Assembly (NCBI RefSeq): GCF_021462415.1
Contig: NZ_JAKEDS010000004.1
Location: forward strand, 62,001 to 126,000
Direction: 5' to 3'
Length of the DNA stretch: 64,000 bases
From: Rhodohalobacter sp. 614A
GTDB taxonomy: Bacteria > Bacteroidota > Rhodothermia > Balneolales > Balneolaceae
Shown here: positions 35,423 to 43,950 of the stretch, piece after piece
How positions within the stretch are numbered: the first letter of the stretch is position 1
How the letters are laid out: every line of letters starts with the position of its first letter
The notes under the pieces: generated by a model
Database searches by the model: none
Told to the model about the DNA's origin: nothing
Seen by the model: the letters and a program-made list of their open reading frames with translations, nothing else
Translations under genes and position numbers: made by a program

Positions 35423-35746
35423 TTAGAGTTTTGTCACCTTTAAGGCATTCAGAGCTGTATCCAAAGAGCAGATTCCATCAAGATAACTATTTACCCAAAA
35501 ATCAACGCTCTCACGCCGTCTCTGAACCCCGGCACACGTGGTTGAATAACGGCCATTGAGTTCATCTATATATCCTTTCACGTCTGTTTCGATGGCGAAC
35601 TTGAGTTCGTCAGGCAGATCTCCCCATCCAATCAGGCTGAACATTTCTTCCAGTTCTTTATATTCTTTCTCTGCTTTCCGGAAGATGGAAATAAGAATGG
35701 GTTCGTGTTTTGTGACCAGATTCAATTTTTTTGCTGCATTTGTCAT
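35423..35746 (-). CDS. Small protein of unknown function with strong upstream operator
   Basis: 107 residues from the ATG at 35746 (MTNAAKKLNLVTKHEPILISIFRKAEKEYKELEEMF...); an in-frame start 93 bp earlier would cover the upstream inverted repeats and has no ribosome site. Mostly helical; Cys at SDTTCAGVQ and CSLDTALN. It contains no domain I recognise. It lies 80 bp upstream of guaB's start on the same strand, but the long gap argues for its own promoter. The dense palindromes just upstream suggest tight regulation. Confidence 0.55.
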   Translation of the reverse strand: MTNAAKKLNLVTKHEPILISIFRKAEKEYKELEEMFSLIGWGDLPDELKFAIETDVKGYIDELNGRYSTTCAGVQRRRESVDFWVNSYLDGICSLDTALNALKVTKL

Positions 35747-35753
35747 TGTGATA

Positions 35754-35812
35754 TGTGGTTTGTTTGATGTTATACCACAATGTAAATCGGCAAAGTGACA
35801 AGTGAGTGTCAC
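35754..35812 (-). promoter_or_regulatory. Two inverted-repeat operators before the 35423-35746 gene
   Basis: TGTGGT (35754-35759) and ACCACA (35774-35779) form one imperfect palindrome, 20 bp from arm to arm. GTGACA and TGTCAC with a 6-base centre (35795-35812) form a second, of the TGACA-N6-TGTCA shape used by several dimeric regulators. Both lie within 70 bp of the start codon of the small gene. Confidence 0.45.
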
Positions 35813-35934
35813 CCCTTGATAATTTTTTTTACTCGTCATACCGAACGAACAGAAAGGCTAGTCACCATTCAAGAATATCAGTCCTGACTACGAGATCCTT
35901 CGATTGTTTCATTCCTTCTAAATGAAATACAAGA

Positions 35935-36819
35935 CTACGAGGAAACCCCCATATCCTTGATAAACTTGTGGGCAGCCCAACGGCTTCCCCACCACCCCAG
36001 AAATATGGCCAGCAGAATAATCCCTCCAACTAAATAGTACCATTTACCAAACGGCCAGGAAAGCACGCCGATTTGCGGCATGAAGTACGGAATACCCCAA
36101 TAAAAGAGTGAATAGACAACTACCGCAGCCAGTCCTCCTGCAATCAACCCCTGGAGGATTCCCTCAACAAGAAAAGGCCTGCGGATGAACGCGTTTGTGG
36201 CTCCCACAAGTTTCATGGCTTTTATGAGATCCCGTTTGGCATAAATAGTAAGACGAATGGTATTAAAAACGAGAATCATGGCTACCAGCAAAATGAAAAT
36301 CCCGATAGCTCCGCCAAACATAAAGAGCGTATCCGTTCGGGATTCGATCATCTGTAAAAGTGCCATATTGAATCTTACCTCATCCACCCCTTCATACGTG
36401 TTAATCTCCTGGACGAGAGAATCGACCTGGGCAACGGTATAATCTTCAGTAATAACCAGCCGGAATGATGCGGGAAGAAAATCCAGCTCTGCAATGGCTT
36501 CTCCACCGGTGCCGAATTCCTGCTGAAAAACCTGTGCGGCACTATCTTTTGAAATATAGGAAAGGCCGGTAACACCTGGATTTTCGGTAAGCCGCCCCTC
36601 CATTAGTTGTACTTCTGTGCTATTTAAATCATCAAGAAACACTTCCACTTCCACTTGTTGTTGAAGGAGTTGGGTTACTTCGTAAGCATTATATCCCAAC
36701 CGGAAAAGTACGCCGATCAACAGAACAGCGATAAAAAGCGAGAACATAGAAGTGAGTGCAGCGAGCCGGGCTCTTCCCAATCCTGCAAATCCTTCTTTTA
36801 TAACATATCCTATACTCAT
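35935..36819 (-). CDS. ftsX: FtsX-like cell-division permease
   Basis: 294 residues from MSIGYVIKEGFAGLGRARLAALTSMFSLFIAVLLIGVLF; a start 39 bp earlier would overlap the upstream gene. Topology is one helix, a large extracytoplasmic domain (QVEVEVFLDDLNSTEVQLMEGRLTENPGVTGLSYISKDSAAQVFQQEFG..), then three helices near the end. This is the FtsX fold, which with the ATPase FtsE activates wall hydrolases at the septum. No ftsE lies nearby. The conserved C-terminal IRLTIYAKRDLIKAMKLVGATNAFIRRPFLVEG coupling helix is present, so it should still work with an FtsE elsewhere. Confidence 0.88.
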   Translation of the reverse strand: MSIGYVIKEGFAGLGRARLAALTSMFSLFIAVLLIGVLFRLGYNAYEVTQLLQQQVEVEVFLDDLNSTEVQLMEGRLTENPGVTGLSYISKDSAAQVFQQEFGTGGEAIAELDFLPASFRLVITEDYTVAQVDSLVQEINTYEGVDEVRFNMALLQMIESRTDTLFMFGGAIGIFILLVAMILVFNTIRLTIYAKRDLIKAMKLVGATNAFIRRPFLVEGILQGLIAGGLAAVVVYSLFYWGIPYFMPQIGVLSWPFGKWYYLVGGIILLAIFLGWWGSRWAAHKFIKDMGVSS

Positions 36820-36829
36820 CAAAAAAACT

Positions 36830-38776
36830 CTAATTTGTAAAAAGAACTCTGATTCCAAACCTGAATCGGCGTCCCGGCATGGGGTGTCCTACCGATTCAA
36901 AGTACCCCAGCTGTTCAACTTGGTCAAGTACATTTTCCCATTTCAAAAGTACCATAAACCACCTGATTCGAGCCGACACATCTACATCTAACCGATAGTA
37001 AGAGGGGTTGATAAACTCATTTGTTCCATGCTGCCATCTATTTAATGGTGTAATAAATTCAGCCGTTCGAAACGGATTCAGCGAATAAATTCCGGAAAGC
37101 CCGGCCTTCACAAAGGTGGCACGATCAAAAAGATAGTTTTTCCAATAGAAATTACTCTTAATCCAAATCCTCTCGCCGGATGACGCCAAAGTTTGATTGA
37201 CCGGATGGATACTATCTGAGGAATACTCTTTATATGTGCCGGACACTTCTCCCTCAAAGATCCGTGAATTAAGAGATAGCCATGCCGTTCCGCTGGTTAT
37301 AGTATAAGGATCAATATTTTGGAAAAGATCCTCATGAACAAAAACCGCATTTGTAGTTTCCCTGATATCAGCCCGCACACCAAGCGTAAGAGTTTTCAAA
37401 AAATCAATTTCTGCCTGTGCCCCCAGAAAGTTCGATTCTTCATTAAGCAGATCGGATGAACCCACATACTCTTCTGACTGCCAATATAACGATTGATTAT
37501 CCGGGGCTTTTGACAGAGTTCCGGCAAAACCAGAGAGTCGTATTCGTTGAATGGGCGAAAAAATGAGGCGTCCGGAATATTCTACAGACTCCCGGCCATC
37601 GTCCCAATATTCAGTTGACAAAAACCCGTTGAGTTCAAAAAGCCGGCTGATTTTTTGAGTCGCATCAATGCTTACCTCTCCACCAATCCAGCTGGTTTCT
37701 GCCAGGTTGGATTTCTCCTTTTCATTCAACACAAAACCACGTACGGTTCCATAGATCTCGGTAGAACCAAAAGAAAGCCGCTGCCGGGCAAATAATTCGA
37801 AATTTGAGAAATTTGTTGCCAGCGTATCTGCATTATACTCCAGAGACCATTTGCTGGTTTGATAGTGCAATCCAAAAATAGTTGAAACATTGCTTAATGT
37901 ATCGGCCCTGTGATGCATTTGAACGTACACATCATTCGAAGTTTGATTGGAAGATGCATTAGTCTGGATTGGATTTGCCACAAATGTATTAAATGGAAAG
38001 AAAACCGGATCTGTTATGGAATAACCAAATGGTTCTTCACGGTCCATTCCGTTATTGATGTATCCGAACTTCAGCAGCCATCTGTTATTTAACTGATGAT
38101 ACCCGCGCACAACAGCCTGTTTGCCCACAACTGCGCGTCGGCGATATCCACCTCCATCCCTCCGATCCCAAAATGAAAGCTCCAGGTTTGTTCTTTTTTG
38201 AAAGTTTTGGGTGAATGAAAACTCAAGGCTGCGATGATCATATTTGCTCTCATCAAAATTCAGATAGGTTCGGGGTTGAACCAAATAGTGATCTCTCAAT
38301 ATTGCGCGGGAACGATATGATGCGCCATAACTGGCTTCATAAAAACGACTGATTTTGTGAATGGGCAGCCGGTTCCAGTTTACATTTCCGGTTAGCGGAT
38401 CATTGAGATCCAATCCTTCCAATTCCAAATTCATATGCCGGGTCTCAAAGCTATGGAGAAGAATTCCATCCATTCGTCCTAATGTCCCCGTCCGATAAGT
38501 AATAGCTCCTCTTTCGCTATGAAATTTGTTGAATAGGTTTAAGAGATTCACCCATCGAAGCGTGCTGTCCGTTTCACTCATCTCAAAGGATTCGGGGAAG
38601 TTGTAATTCCAAACATGCACAGTATCGGGAATAACCTCCTCCTCTTCTTCAGCCATGCCGGGAACCTGTCCGGTGGTATCCGCCATAGCGGGTGCAGGCA
38701 GCGTATCCTGAACAGCCTCAATTGGCATCACCTGCAAAAAGCCAAAAACAACAGCAAAGAGTGAAGCTATCAACAT
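36830..38776 (-). CDS. Large outer-membrane beta-barrel protein with plug-like start
   Basis: 648 residues. The N-terminus is hydrophobic (MLIASLFAVVFGFLQVMPIEA) with a possible cut before VQD. A low-complexity stretch (EEEEEVIPDTV) follows, then a plug-like region (RMDGILLHSFETRHMNLELEGLDLNDPLTGNVNWNRLPIHKI), and the rest consists of alternating beta strands to FRFGIRVLFTN. The order recalls the TonB-dependent receptors of Bacteroidota, but without a clear TonB box. It is made from a start 1 bp inside the end of cinA (TGATG) and ends 10 bp before ftsX, so all three are one operon. Ligand unknown. Confidence 0.7.
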   Translation of the reverse strand: MLIASLFAVVFGFLQVMPIEAVQDTLPAPAMADTTGQVPGMAEEEEEVIPDTVHVWNYNFPESFEMSETDSTLRWVNLLNLFNKFHSERGAITYRTGTLGRMDGILLHSFETRHMNLELEGLDLNDPLTGNVNWNRLPIHKISRFYEASYGASYRSRAILRDHYLVQPRTYLNFDESKYDHRSLEFSFTQNFQKRTNLELSFWDRRDGGGYRRRAVVGKQAVVRGYHQLNNRWLLKFGYINNGMDREEPFGYSITDPVFFPFNTFVANPIQTNASSNQTSNDVYVQMHHRADTLSNVSTIFGLHYQTSKWSLEYNADTLATNFSNFELFARQRLSFGSTEIYGTVRGFVLNEKEKSNLAETSWIGGEVSIDATQKISRLFELNGFLSTEYWDDGRESVEYSGRLIFSPIQRIRLSGFAGTLSKAPDNQSLYWQSEEYVGSSDLLNEESNFLGAQAEIDFLKTLTLGVRADIRETTNAVFVHEDLFQNIDPYTITSGTAWLSLNSRIFEGEVSGTYKEYSSDSIHPVNQTLASSGERIWIKSNFYWKNYLFDRATFVKAGLSGIYSLNPFRTAEFITPLNRWQHGTNEFINPSYYRLDVDVSARIRWFMVLLKWENVLDQVEQLGYFESVGHPMPGRRFRFGIRVLFTN

Positions 38777-40044
38777 CAGGGCAGTTGAGGTTTAAGTTCG
38801 TACGGCAGGCTGTCCATTTCCAACAGTTTTCGCCGTACACATTCCAATACTACCATCACCGTTCTCTCTTTATTCACAAGCCGGTTATTTGTAAAGATGG
38901 ATTTCAGGGCAAAATGTTCACCCATAATCCAAAACCCCATCCAGACAAGGCCAACCGGTTTTTCTTCTGTCCCGCCATCCGGACCGGCAATTCCTGTTGT
39001 AGAAACCCCGATATCTGTCTCCAAATGTTCTGCAACTCCCCTGGCCATCTGCAATGCCACGGTTTTGCTTACGGCTCCTTCTTCATCCAACGAGTGTTGT
39101 GAAACACCTAAAATCTCTTTTTTTACTTCGTTAGCGTAGGCTACAACACCGCCCATCATATAGCGTGAACTTCCGGCGATATCTGTAATTTCATTTGCCA
39201 GCAAACCGCCTGTGCAGCTTTCTGCCGTGGCAATCGTCAGGTTTTTCTCAACAAGCAGCTTTCCCACAACTTCAGAAAGAGACAAATCCTTTCCTTGTCC
39301 GTAGATATAATTTCCGGCCCTATCCGCTAATTTCTTTCGAAGCTGTACCAATTTTCCCTCCGAATTTGCGTTGATCCGAATCGTAACTCCACTGGGATTC
39401 GGCAAATATGCAATTCCAACTCCATTTGATGTGTACTCATCCAGGTTCCCGATCTGATCACTTAATGTGCTTTCCGGAATTCCTGCCGTTTTATAATACT
39501 CTGTTATAACTTCGTCACGCTCATGAAAGTATTCGGTTGCCTTTTTTGAAACCTGATTTTCCATCAGGTGCTTCATTTCGTACGGCACTCCCGGCAGGAC
39601 AGCCACACATCTTCCATTTTTTTCAAACCACATGCCGGGTGCCGTTCCCTGTGTGTTGAACAGAACGTCACAGTTTTCCGGCACAAGCGCTTGTTCCCGG
39701 TTTGATTTGGAAAAAACAAAGCCTCTTTTCTCAAAAATGGATTGAATGTGCTTCAATACGTGTTTGTTTTCAACCAATTGGCTGTCAAAGAGTTGGGCAA
39801 CAGCTTTTTTAGTGATATCATCATGCGTGGGGCCCAACCCACCTGTCACAATAGTCAGGCCGGCCTTCTTTAAAGAATCAGAAATCTGTTCTGTAATTGC
39901 AGTAAAATCATCAGGAATAGAAATCATCTTCTGCACAGAAAAACCCCATTCCGTAAGTTTACTGCCAATCCAGGATGCATTTGTGTTAACGGTATCCCCG
40001 ATCAGTAACTCATTGCCAATTGTGATGATATTTGCTTTAATCAT
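38776..40044 (-). CDS. cinA: CinA family nucleotide amidase/ADP-ribose pyrophosphatase
   Basis: 422 residues with the two CinA domains. The N-terminal MoCF part has IITIGNELLIGDTVNTNASWIGSKLTEWGF and TGGLGPTHDDITKKAVAQLF. The C-terminal part, LLVEKNLTIATAESCTGGLLANEITDIAGSSRYMMGGVVAYANEVK then TTGIAGPDGGTEEKPVGLVW, is the PncC amidase with its Ser/Lys site. The enzyme recycles the pyridine nucleotide breakdown product NMN. It heads an operon with an outer-membrane barrel and ftsX, and is divergent from pgsA. Confidence 0.95.
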   Translation of the reverse strand: MIKANIITIGNELLIGDTVNTNASWIGSKLTEWGFSVQKMISIPDDFTAITEQISDSLKKAGLTIVTGGLGPTHDDITKKAVAQLFDSQLVENKHVLKHIQSIFEKRGFVFSKSNREQALVPENCDVLFNTQGTAPGMWFEKNGRCVAVLPGVPYEMKHLMENQVSKKATEYFHERDEVITEYYKTAGIPESTLSDQIGNLDEYTSNGVGIAYLPNPSGVTIRINANSEGKLVQLRKKLADRAGNYIYGQGKDLSLSEVVGKLLVEKNLTIATAESCTGGLLANEITDIAGSSRYMMGGVVAYANEVKKEILGVSQHSLDEEGAVSKTVALQMARGVAEHLETDIGVSTTGIAGPDGGTEEKPVGLVWMGFWIMGEHFALKSIFTNNRLVNKERTVMVVLECVRRKLLEMDSLPYELKPQLP

Positions 40045-40232
40045 AGAAGTGAAAATAGGACTTTGCTGAACATGTATGAAATACAGATCGTATTCCTTTT
40101 ATTAACGACAAAACTCAATAGAATTTTAGAAAATAACCCAAATCTGTTTCACTCGTATACCTGCTTGAAAAACGGATTTAAAATCCGACAGATCTGAATT
40201 ACATTTCATTATCTAGAATGATAACTTAAGGC

Positions 40233-40826
40233 GTGGAAAAAGTACCAAATATTCTTAGCAGTTTTCGGCTTATTCTGGCCCCCATTTTTCTGATTTTATT
40301 TATTCAGGACCAGGTTTTTTGGAGAGCCCTTAGTCTTGTAATCTTTATAGTGGCTGCTGCAACCGATTTTGTTGATGGCTATATTGCCCGCCGATTTAAC
40401 GTTGAAAGTGATTTTGGCGTTTTTCTGGATCCCCTTGCCGACAAATTTCTAACCTTTGCCGGTTTTGTCTGTCTCCCTTTTCTCGATCCCAATCAATTCC
40501 CGTGGTGGGCCGTTGTTCTGATTGTAATTCGCGACATTATCATTACCTCGCTCCGTATTTATGCAAACCGAAAGGGATTTTCAATGGAAACACGAGCTAC
40601 TGCAAAAGCCAAAACAGCTCTGCAGATGGTATTCCTTTACATTGCACTTTTCTTTGGGCTCTTGATGCTTTTCAGGGGCCGATTTGGTGAAGTCATTCAG
40701 AATGTTCTGGCTTCTGATGTTTTCTTTTGGGGAATGATGGTTGTGGTTGCTGTCACGCTGTACTCCGGCATCGAGTACCTGGTCGTTAACCGTGCACTTT
40801 TCAGCAAAAAAGCGGAACGGCCATGA
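40233..40826 (+). CDS. pgsA: CDP-diacylglycerol-glycerol-3-phosphate phosphatidyltransferase
   Basis: 197 residues, starting at a GTG. The CDP-alcohol phosphotransferase motif is intact: TDFVDGYIARRFNVESDFGVFLDPLADKFL (DG-x2-AR-x8-G-x3-D-x3-D). Five to six membrane helices are present. It makes phosphatidylglycerol phosphate. The end overlaps the pgpA start by 4 bp (ATGA), so the enzyme for the next step is co-translated. Confidence 0.95.
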   Translation: MEKVPNILSSFRLILAPIFLILFIQDQVFWRALSLVIFIVAAATDFVDGYIARRFNVESDFGVFLDPLADKFLTFAGFVCLPFLDPNQFPWWAVVLIVIRDIIITSLRIYANRKGFSMETRATAKAKTALQMVFLYIALFFGLLMLFRGRFGEVIQNVLASDVFFWGMMVVVAVTLYSGIEYLVVNRALFSKKAERP

Positions 40827-41296
40827 ATATAAAATTAGTGTTCGGAACACTTTTCGGTACCGGCTTTTTACCCAACGCCCCCGGTACCTGGGGAAGTTTG
40901 GTCACTTTACCTGCTGTTTACATTGTTGCATACTTTTTCCCGCTATTTGGAATTCCCATCTTCTTTGTCACCTCCTGTGTAGTATCCATGCTGTGTGCTG
41001 AAGAAGCGCAAAAAGTTTACGGACATGATCCATCTCAATTTGTGCTTGATGAGTGCGCCGGCCAAAGCCTCGTATTTATTGCAACAGGTTTTACATTTGT
41101 TTTTGTGGAAGATCTTCTGACACTCCTTATTGGATTCCTCTTTTTCCGTTTCTTTGATATTCTCAAACCCCTGGGTATTGATAAGTTGCAAAAATTGCCC
41201 GGAGAAATTGGTATATTAGCTGACGATCTTCTTGCGGGTGTCTATGCGCTTATTTGTCTACATCTTTCGGAGTATATTCACCTTGCACTCTTTTGA
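40823..41296 (+). CDS. pgpA: Phosphatidylglycerophosphatase A
   Basis: 157 residues with the PgpA pattern: FGTGFLPNAPGTWGSLVTLPAVY, the acidic QFVLDECAGQSLVFI that holds the Mg2+ site, FRFFDILKPLGIDKLQKLPGEIGILADDLLAGVYA (with D-D-x3-G). The enzyme removes phosphate from PGP to give phosphatidylglycerol. It overlaps pgsA by 4 bp, one operon. Confidence 0.95.
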   Translation: MNIKLVFGTLFGTGFLPNAPGTWGSLVTLPAVYIVAYFFPLFGIPIFFVTSCVVSMLCAEEAQKVYGHDPSQFVLDECAGQSLVFIATGFTFVFVEDLLTLLIGFLFFRFFDILKPLGIDKLQKLPGEIGILADDLLAGVYALICLHLSEYIHLALF

Positions 41297-41405
41297 GAAG
41301 AGTTTACAGATCGTTATCAAAAACGTTTTTAAAAAATTAAACTGAAACCATATTAATTCATTTTACGATACGTTGTATTTAATTTGACAGAATATTTCGA
41401 AACGC

Positions 41406-42047
41406 ATGATTATTGATAAGACATATTCCAGAGAGCTTGCAAAATCATTACTTGATATTAATGCAGTGATTCTCAGGCCAAACAACCCATTTACGTGGGC
41501 TTCTGGCTGGAACTCCCCCATCTACTGCGACAATCGGTTAACCCTTCGTTATCCCGAAATTCGCAGAAAAATTTCACGGGCTTTTATAAATATTATTGAA
41601 GATAAATTCCCCCAGGTTGAGGTAATTACAGGAACGGCCACAGCAGGAATTCCACATGCCGCCTGGGTTGCCGGCAGCCTTGACAAACCCCTGGCCTATG
41701 TTCGTGCAAAAGCAAAAGCATATGGACTTGGAAACCAGATTGAAGGAGGTGTCGATAAAGGCCAGTCTACCATTGTCATTGAAGATCTTGTTTCTACAGG
41801 CGGGTCTGCCATTTCAGTAATTGATGCACTCCAATTTATTGGTGCCGATGTACAGGGGCTACTCAGCATTTTCACATATGGATTTGATAAATCCGTACAG
41901 AAGTTCGAAGAAAAAGAGATCCCTTTCTACAGTTTAACAGACTACACAACTTTGATTGATGTTGCCCTTGAAACGGGTAAAATCAAAGATGAAGATCTGA
42001 AATTGCTAAACGCCTGGAGAAAGAACCCCGACACATGGCCGAATTAA
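41406..42047 (+). CDS. pyrE: Orotate phosphoribosyltransferase
   Basis: 213 residues. Begins DKTYSRELAKSLLDINAVILRPNNPFTWASGWNSPIYCDNR, and has the PRPP-binding VIEDLVSTGGSAISVIDAL. ITGTATAGIPHAAWVA and VRAKAKAYGLGNQIEG complete the family pattern. It adds ribose phosphate to orotate in pyrimidine synthesis. The next gene overlaps its end by 13 bp. Other pyr genes are not in the window. Confidence 0.95.
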   Translation: MIIDKTYSRELAKSLLDINAVILRPNNPFTWASGWNSPIYCDNRLTLRYPEIRRKISRAFINIIEDKFPQVEVITGTATAGIPHAAWVAGSLDKPLAYVRAKAKAYGLGNQIEGGVDKGQSTIVIEDLVSTGGSAISVIDALQFIGADVQGLLSIFTYGFDKSVQKFEEKEIPFYSLTDYTTLIDVALETGKIKDEDLKLLNAWRKNPDTWPN

Positions 42048-42508
42048 GCAGCAAAGCTCTCGCAACTTTCACAGCAGCATCCTCTGCCCTGATTCTTACC
42101 GAAAGCCTGCGCTTAATCCGAAATTACCGTTATTACAATAATCTTTCTGATAACAGAGCTTCACGTAACGAACTCATCGATAAGGTTCGGGAAGTTCGAA
42201 AACTTTCTTTTGCCCTTCATAACCTGATGAGCAAAAACGAACCCGATGAAGCGCCGTTCTTTGTAACCATTGCAGGTGGAATCAATGATTTGCTGGAAGA
42301 AATTCATCGAAAGCTCCTGTTTTTTGACGCTGACGATATTGTAGATGTAATCCCCAAAATTGATGAGCAGAGAAAGTTTTGGGCTGATTTTAACGAGGTA
42401 GACTTTTATGATTCGGGCTTAGAGAAAGAATTGGAACATTCGATTCCCGAAGCTCTTATTTCAATCGAAAAAATACTGATAGGTCTTCCTCCGTTTGCAA
42501 GTGTATAA
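42035..42508 (+). CDS. Hypothetical protein overlapping pyrE
   Basis: 157 residues with a weak hydrophobic N-terminus (ALATFTAASSALILTESLRLI) and then mostly charged helices (RVRKLSFALHNLMSKNE, PKIDEQRKFWADFNEV). No motif I recognise. The 13 bp overlap with pyrE indicates translation from the same message. It could be a small membrane-bound helper; nothing ties it to pyrimidines beyond position. Confidence 0.6.
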   Translation: MAELSSKALATFTAASSALILTESLRLIRNYRYYNNLSDNRASRNELIDKVREVRKLSFALHNLMSKNEPDEAPFFVTIAGGINDLLEEIHRKLLFFDADDIVDVIPKIDEQRKFWADFNEVDFYDSGLEKELEHSIPEALISIEKILIGLPPFASV

Positions 42509-42546
42509 CTGTTATATCTATCTACTGAATTTAATCTAACTGCTCA

Positions 42547-43011
42547 ATGAAACGGTCTGCTTTACTTCCTCTTTTTGCAGCTTCTGTACTGGTTTTGTCA
42601 GGGCCAAACGAATCCTGTGATGACCACGACCGCCAGGCGAACACAGAGTACCTTCAACAAAACGCTCAAAATGAAGATGTAACTGAAACCGACAGCGGCC
42701 TTCAATACCGTATAATTGAGACGAGTGACGGCCCCGTGCCTGCAGCTTCAGACTCAGTTCGAATAGATTTCGTAGGCAGATTTATTGATGGAACAATCTT
42801 TGATACAACCAGCGATTTGCCCAACGGACTAACATTCAAAGTTGAAAATTTCACACTGGATGGCGTTCGGGAAGGAATCCTGTTAATGGAAGAAGGGGCC
42901 ACTTATGAATTTGTAGTTCCCTCCAACCTGGGTTTTGGAGAAACCACAGCCGGAGACATCTGTCCGGGTACTACTCTTATTTTTGAACTTTCCCTGGTTG
43001 AAATTTTTTAA
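42547..43011 (+). CDS. FKBP-type peptidyl-prolyl isomerase, single domain
   Basis: 154 residues with a signal-like start (MKRSALLPLFAASVLVLSG), a short linker and one FKBP domain (EDVTETDSGLQYRIIETSDG.., VRIDFVGRFIDGTIFDTTSD, GILLMEEGATYEFVVPSNLGFGE). The domain keeps VxxxYxG-like (VRIDFVGR), but Phe and Tyr of the full active site are partly changed. The Cys near SGPNESC lacks a proper lipobox. It should help proline turns in secreted proteins. Followed by a two-domain relative. Confidence 0.85.
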   Translation: MKRSALLPLFAASVLVLSGPNESCDDHDRQANTEYLQQNAQNEDVTETDSGLQYRIIETSDGPVPAASDSVRIDFVGRFIDGTIFDTTSDLPNGLTFKVENFTLDGVREGILLMEEGATYEFVVPSNLGFGETTAGDICPGTTLIFELSLVEIF

Positions 43012-43061
43012 CAGAGAATGTGTCCATTATTTACTCAACGAATATCTTTAAATCTATTTTT

Positions 43062-43865
43062 ATGAAAAATTTTAAACTTGCTTTAATTCCACTTTTTATA
43101 CTTCTAACAGGTTGTCTTGACAGCTCAAGCTCCAGTTATGATGACACTGACGACCTCGCTTTCTACGAAGAATTTTCTCAGCAAAACAACGTAACAAAAA
43201 CAAGCAGTGGACTTTTATATCGCGTTATAGAAGAAGGTGAAGGTGTAAAACCCGGGCCTGAATCTATTGTTTTGGTTCATCTTGAAGGAGCAACTATAGA
43301 TGAAAGTACTTCTGTTAATACATTTGAAAATGATACACCTACTCTTATTCTTCTTCAGTATGACCTTGCGGGTTACCAGGAAGGAATTCAGTTAATGAAC
43401 ATTGGCAGTATGTATGAGATGGTTTTTCCGACACAACTCGCTTTTGGAGATGGTAGGGTGATCCACTTTGAAAGAATCAGACTTTTAAACACACAAGAAG
43501 GTTTTGTTGAAGGTTATACGCAACAAGAGGATGTAACAACTACTGATAGCGGCCTTCGATACCGTGTTATTCAAGAAGGTGAAGGAGAAAGCCCCGATGA
43601 AAATTCTTCCGTTGTTGTAAATTATACGGGCACCTTAATAAATGGCTTGGAGTTTGGTTCACAAGAATCCGTTACATTTAATTTGGGAGGCACAAATCCA
43701 CCAATTGAAGGATTCGGTGAAGGACTCCAATTAATGTCACCCGGCTCAACTTACGAATTTTTATTACCTGCAAATCTTGCGTATGGCAATCAACCTCCCA
43801 CAAATTCTTATATATATCCTGGTGCCGTACTTCTTTTTGAAGTAGAACTTCTCAGTATCCAGTAA
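43062..43865 (+). CDS. Tandem FKBP-type peptidyl-prolyl isomerase lipoprotein
   Basis: 267 residues from the ATG at 43062 (an earlier in-frame start is not a normal signal). The lipobox is LLTGC in MKNFKLALIPLFILLTGCLDSS, so the protein is lipid anchored. Two FKBP domains follow. The first (NNVTKTSSGLLYRVIEEGEG.., VLVHLEGATIDES..) is degenerate: it keeps LxYRVI and EGIQLM but lost the VxVxYxG ring. The second (SGLRYRVIQEGEGESPDENSSVVVNYTGTLI.., GFGEGLQLMSPGSTYEFLLPANLAYG) is complete. The first domain probably binds clients or serves as a spacer. Confidence 0.88.
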   Translation: MKNFKLALIPLFILLTGCLDSSSSSYDDTDDLAFYEEFSQQNNVTKTSSGLLYRVIEEGEGVKPGPESIVLVHLEGATIDESTSVNTFENDTPTLILLQYDLAGYQEGIQLMNIGSMYEMVFPTQLAFGDGRVIHFERIRLLNTQEGFVEGYTQQEDVTTTDSGLRYRVIQEGEGESPDENSSVVVNYTGTLINGLEFGSQESVTFNLGGTNPPIEGFGEGLQLMSPGSTYEFLLPANLAYGNQPPTNSYIYPGAVLLFEVELLSIQ

Positions 43866-43950
43866 AAATATTTGCTTTAGAATTAAGCTGTTAACATTCC
43901 ATTATCTTGGTTATTTTTGATGGCTCAGTCGAGTCAAAGAAACCAATCAA

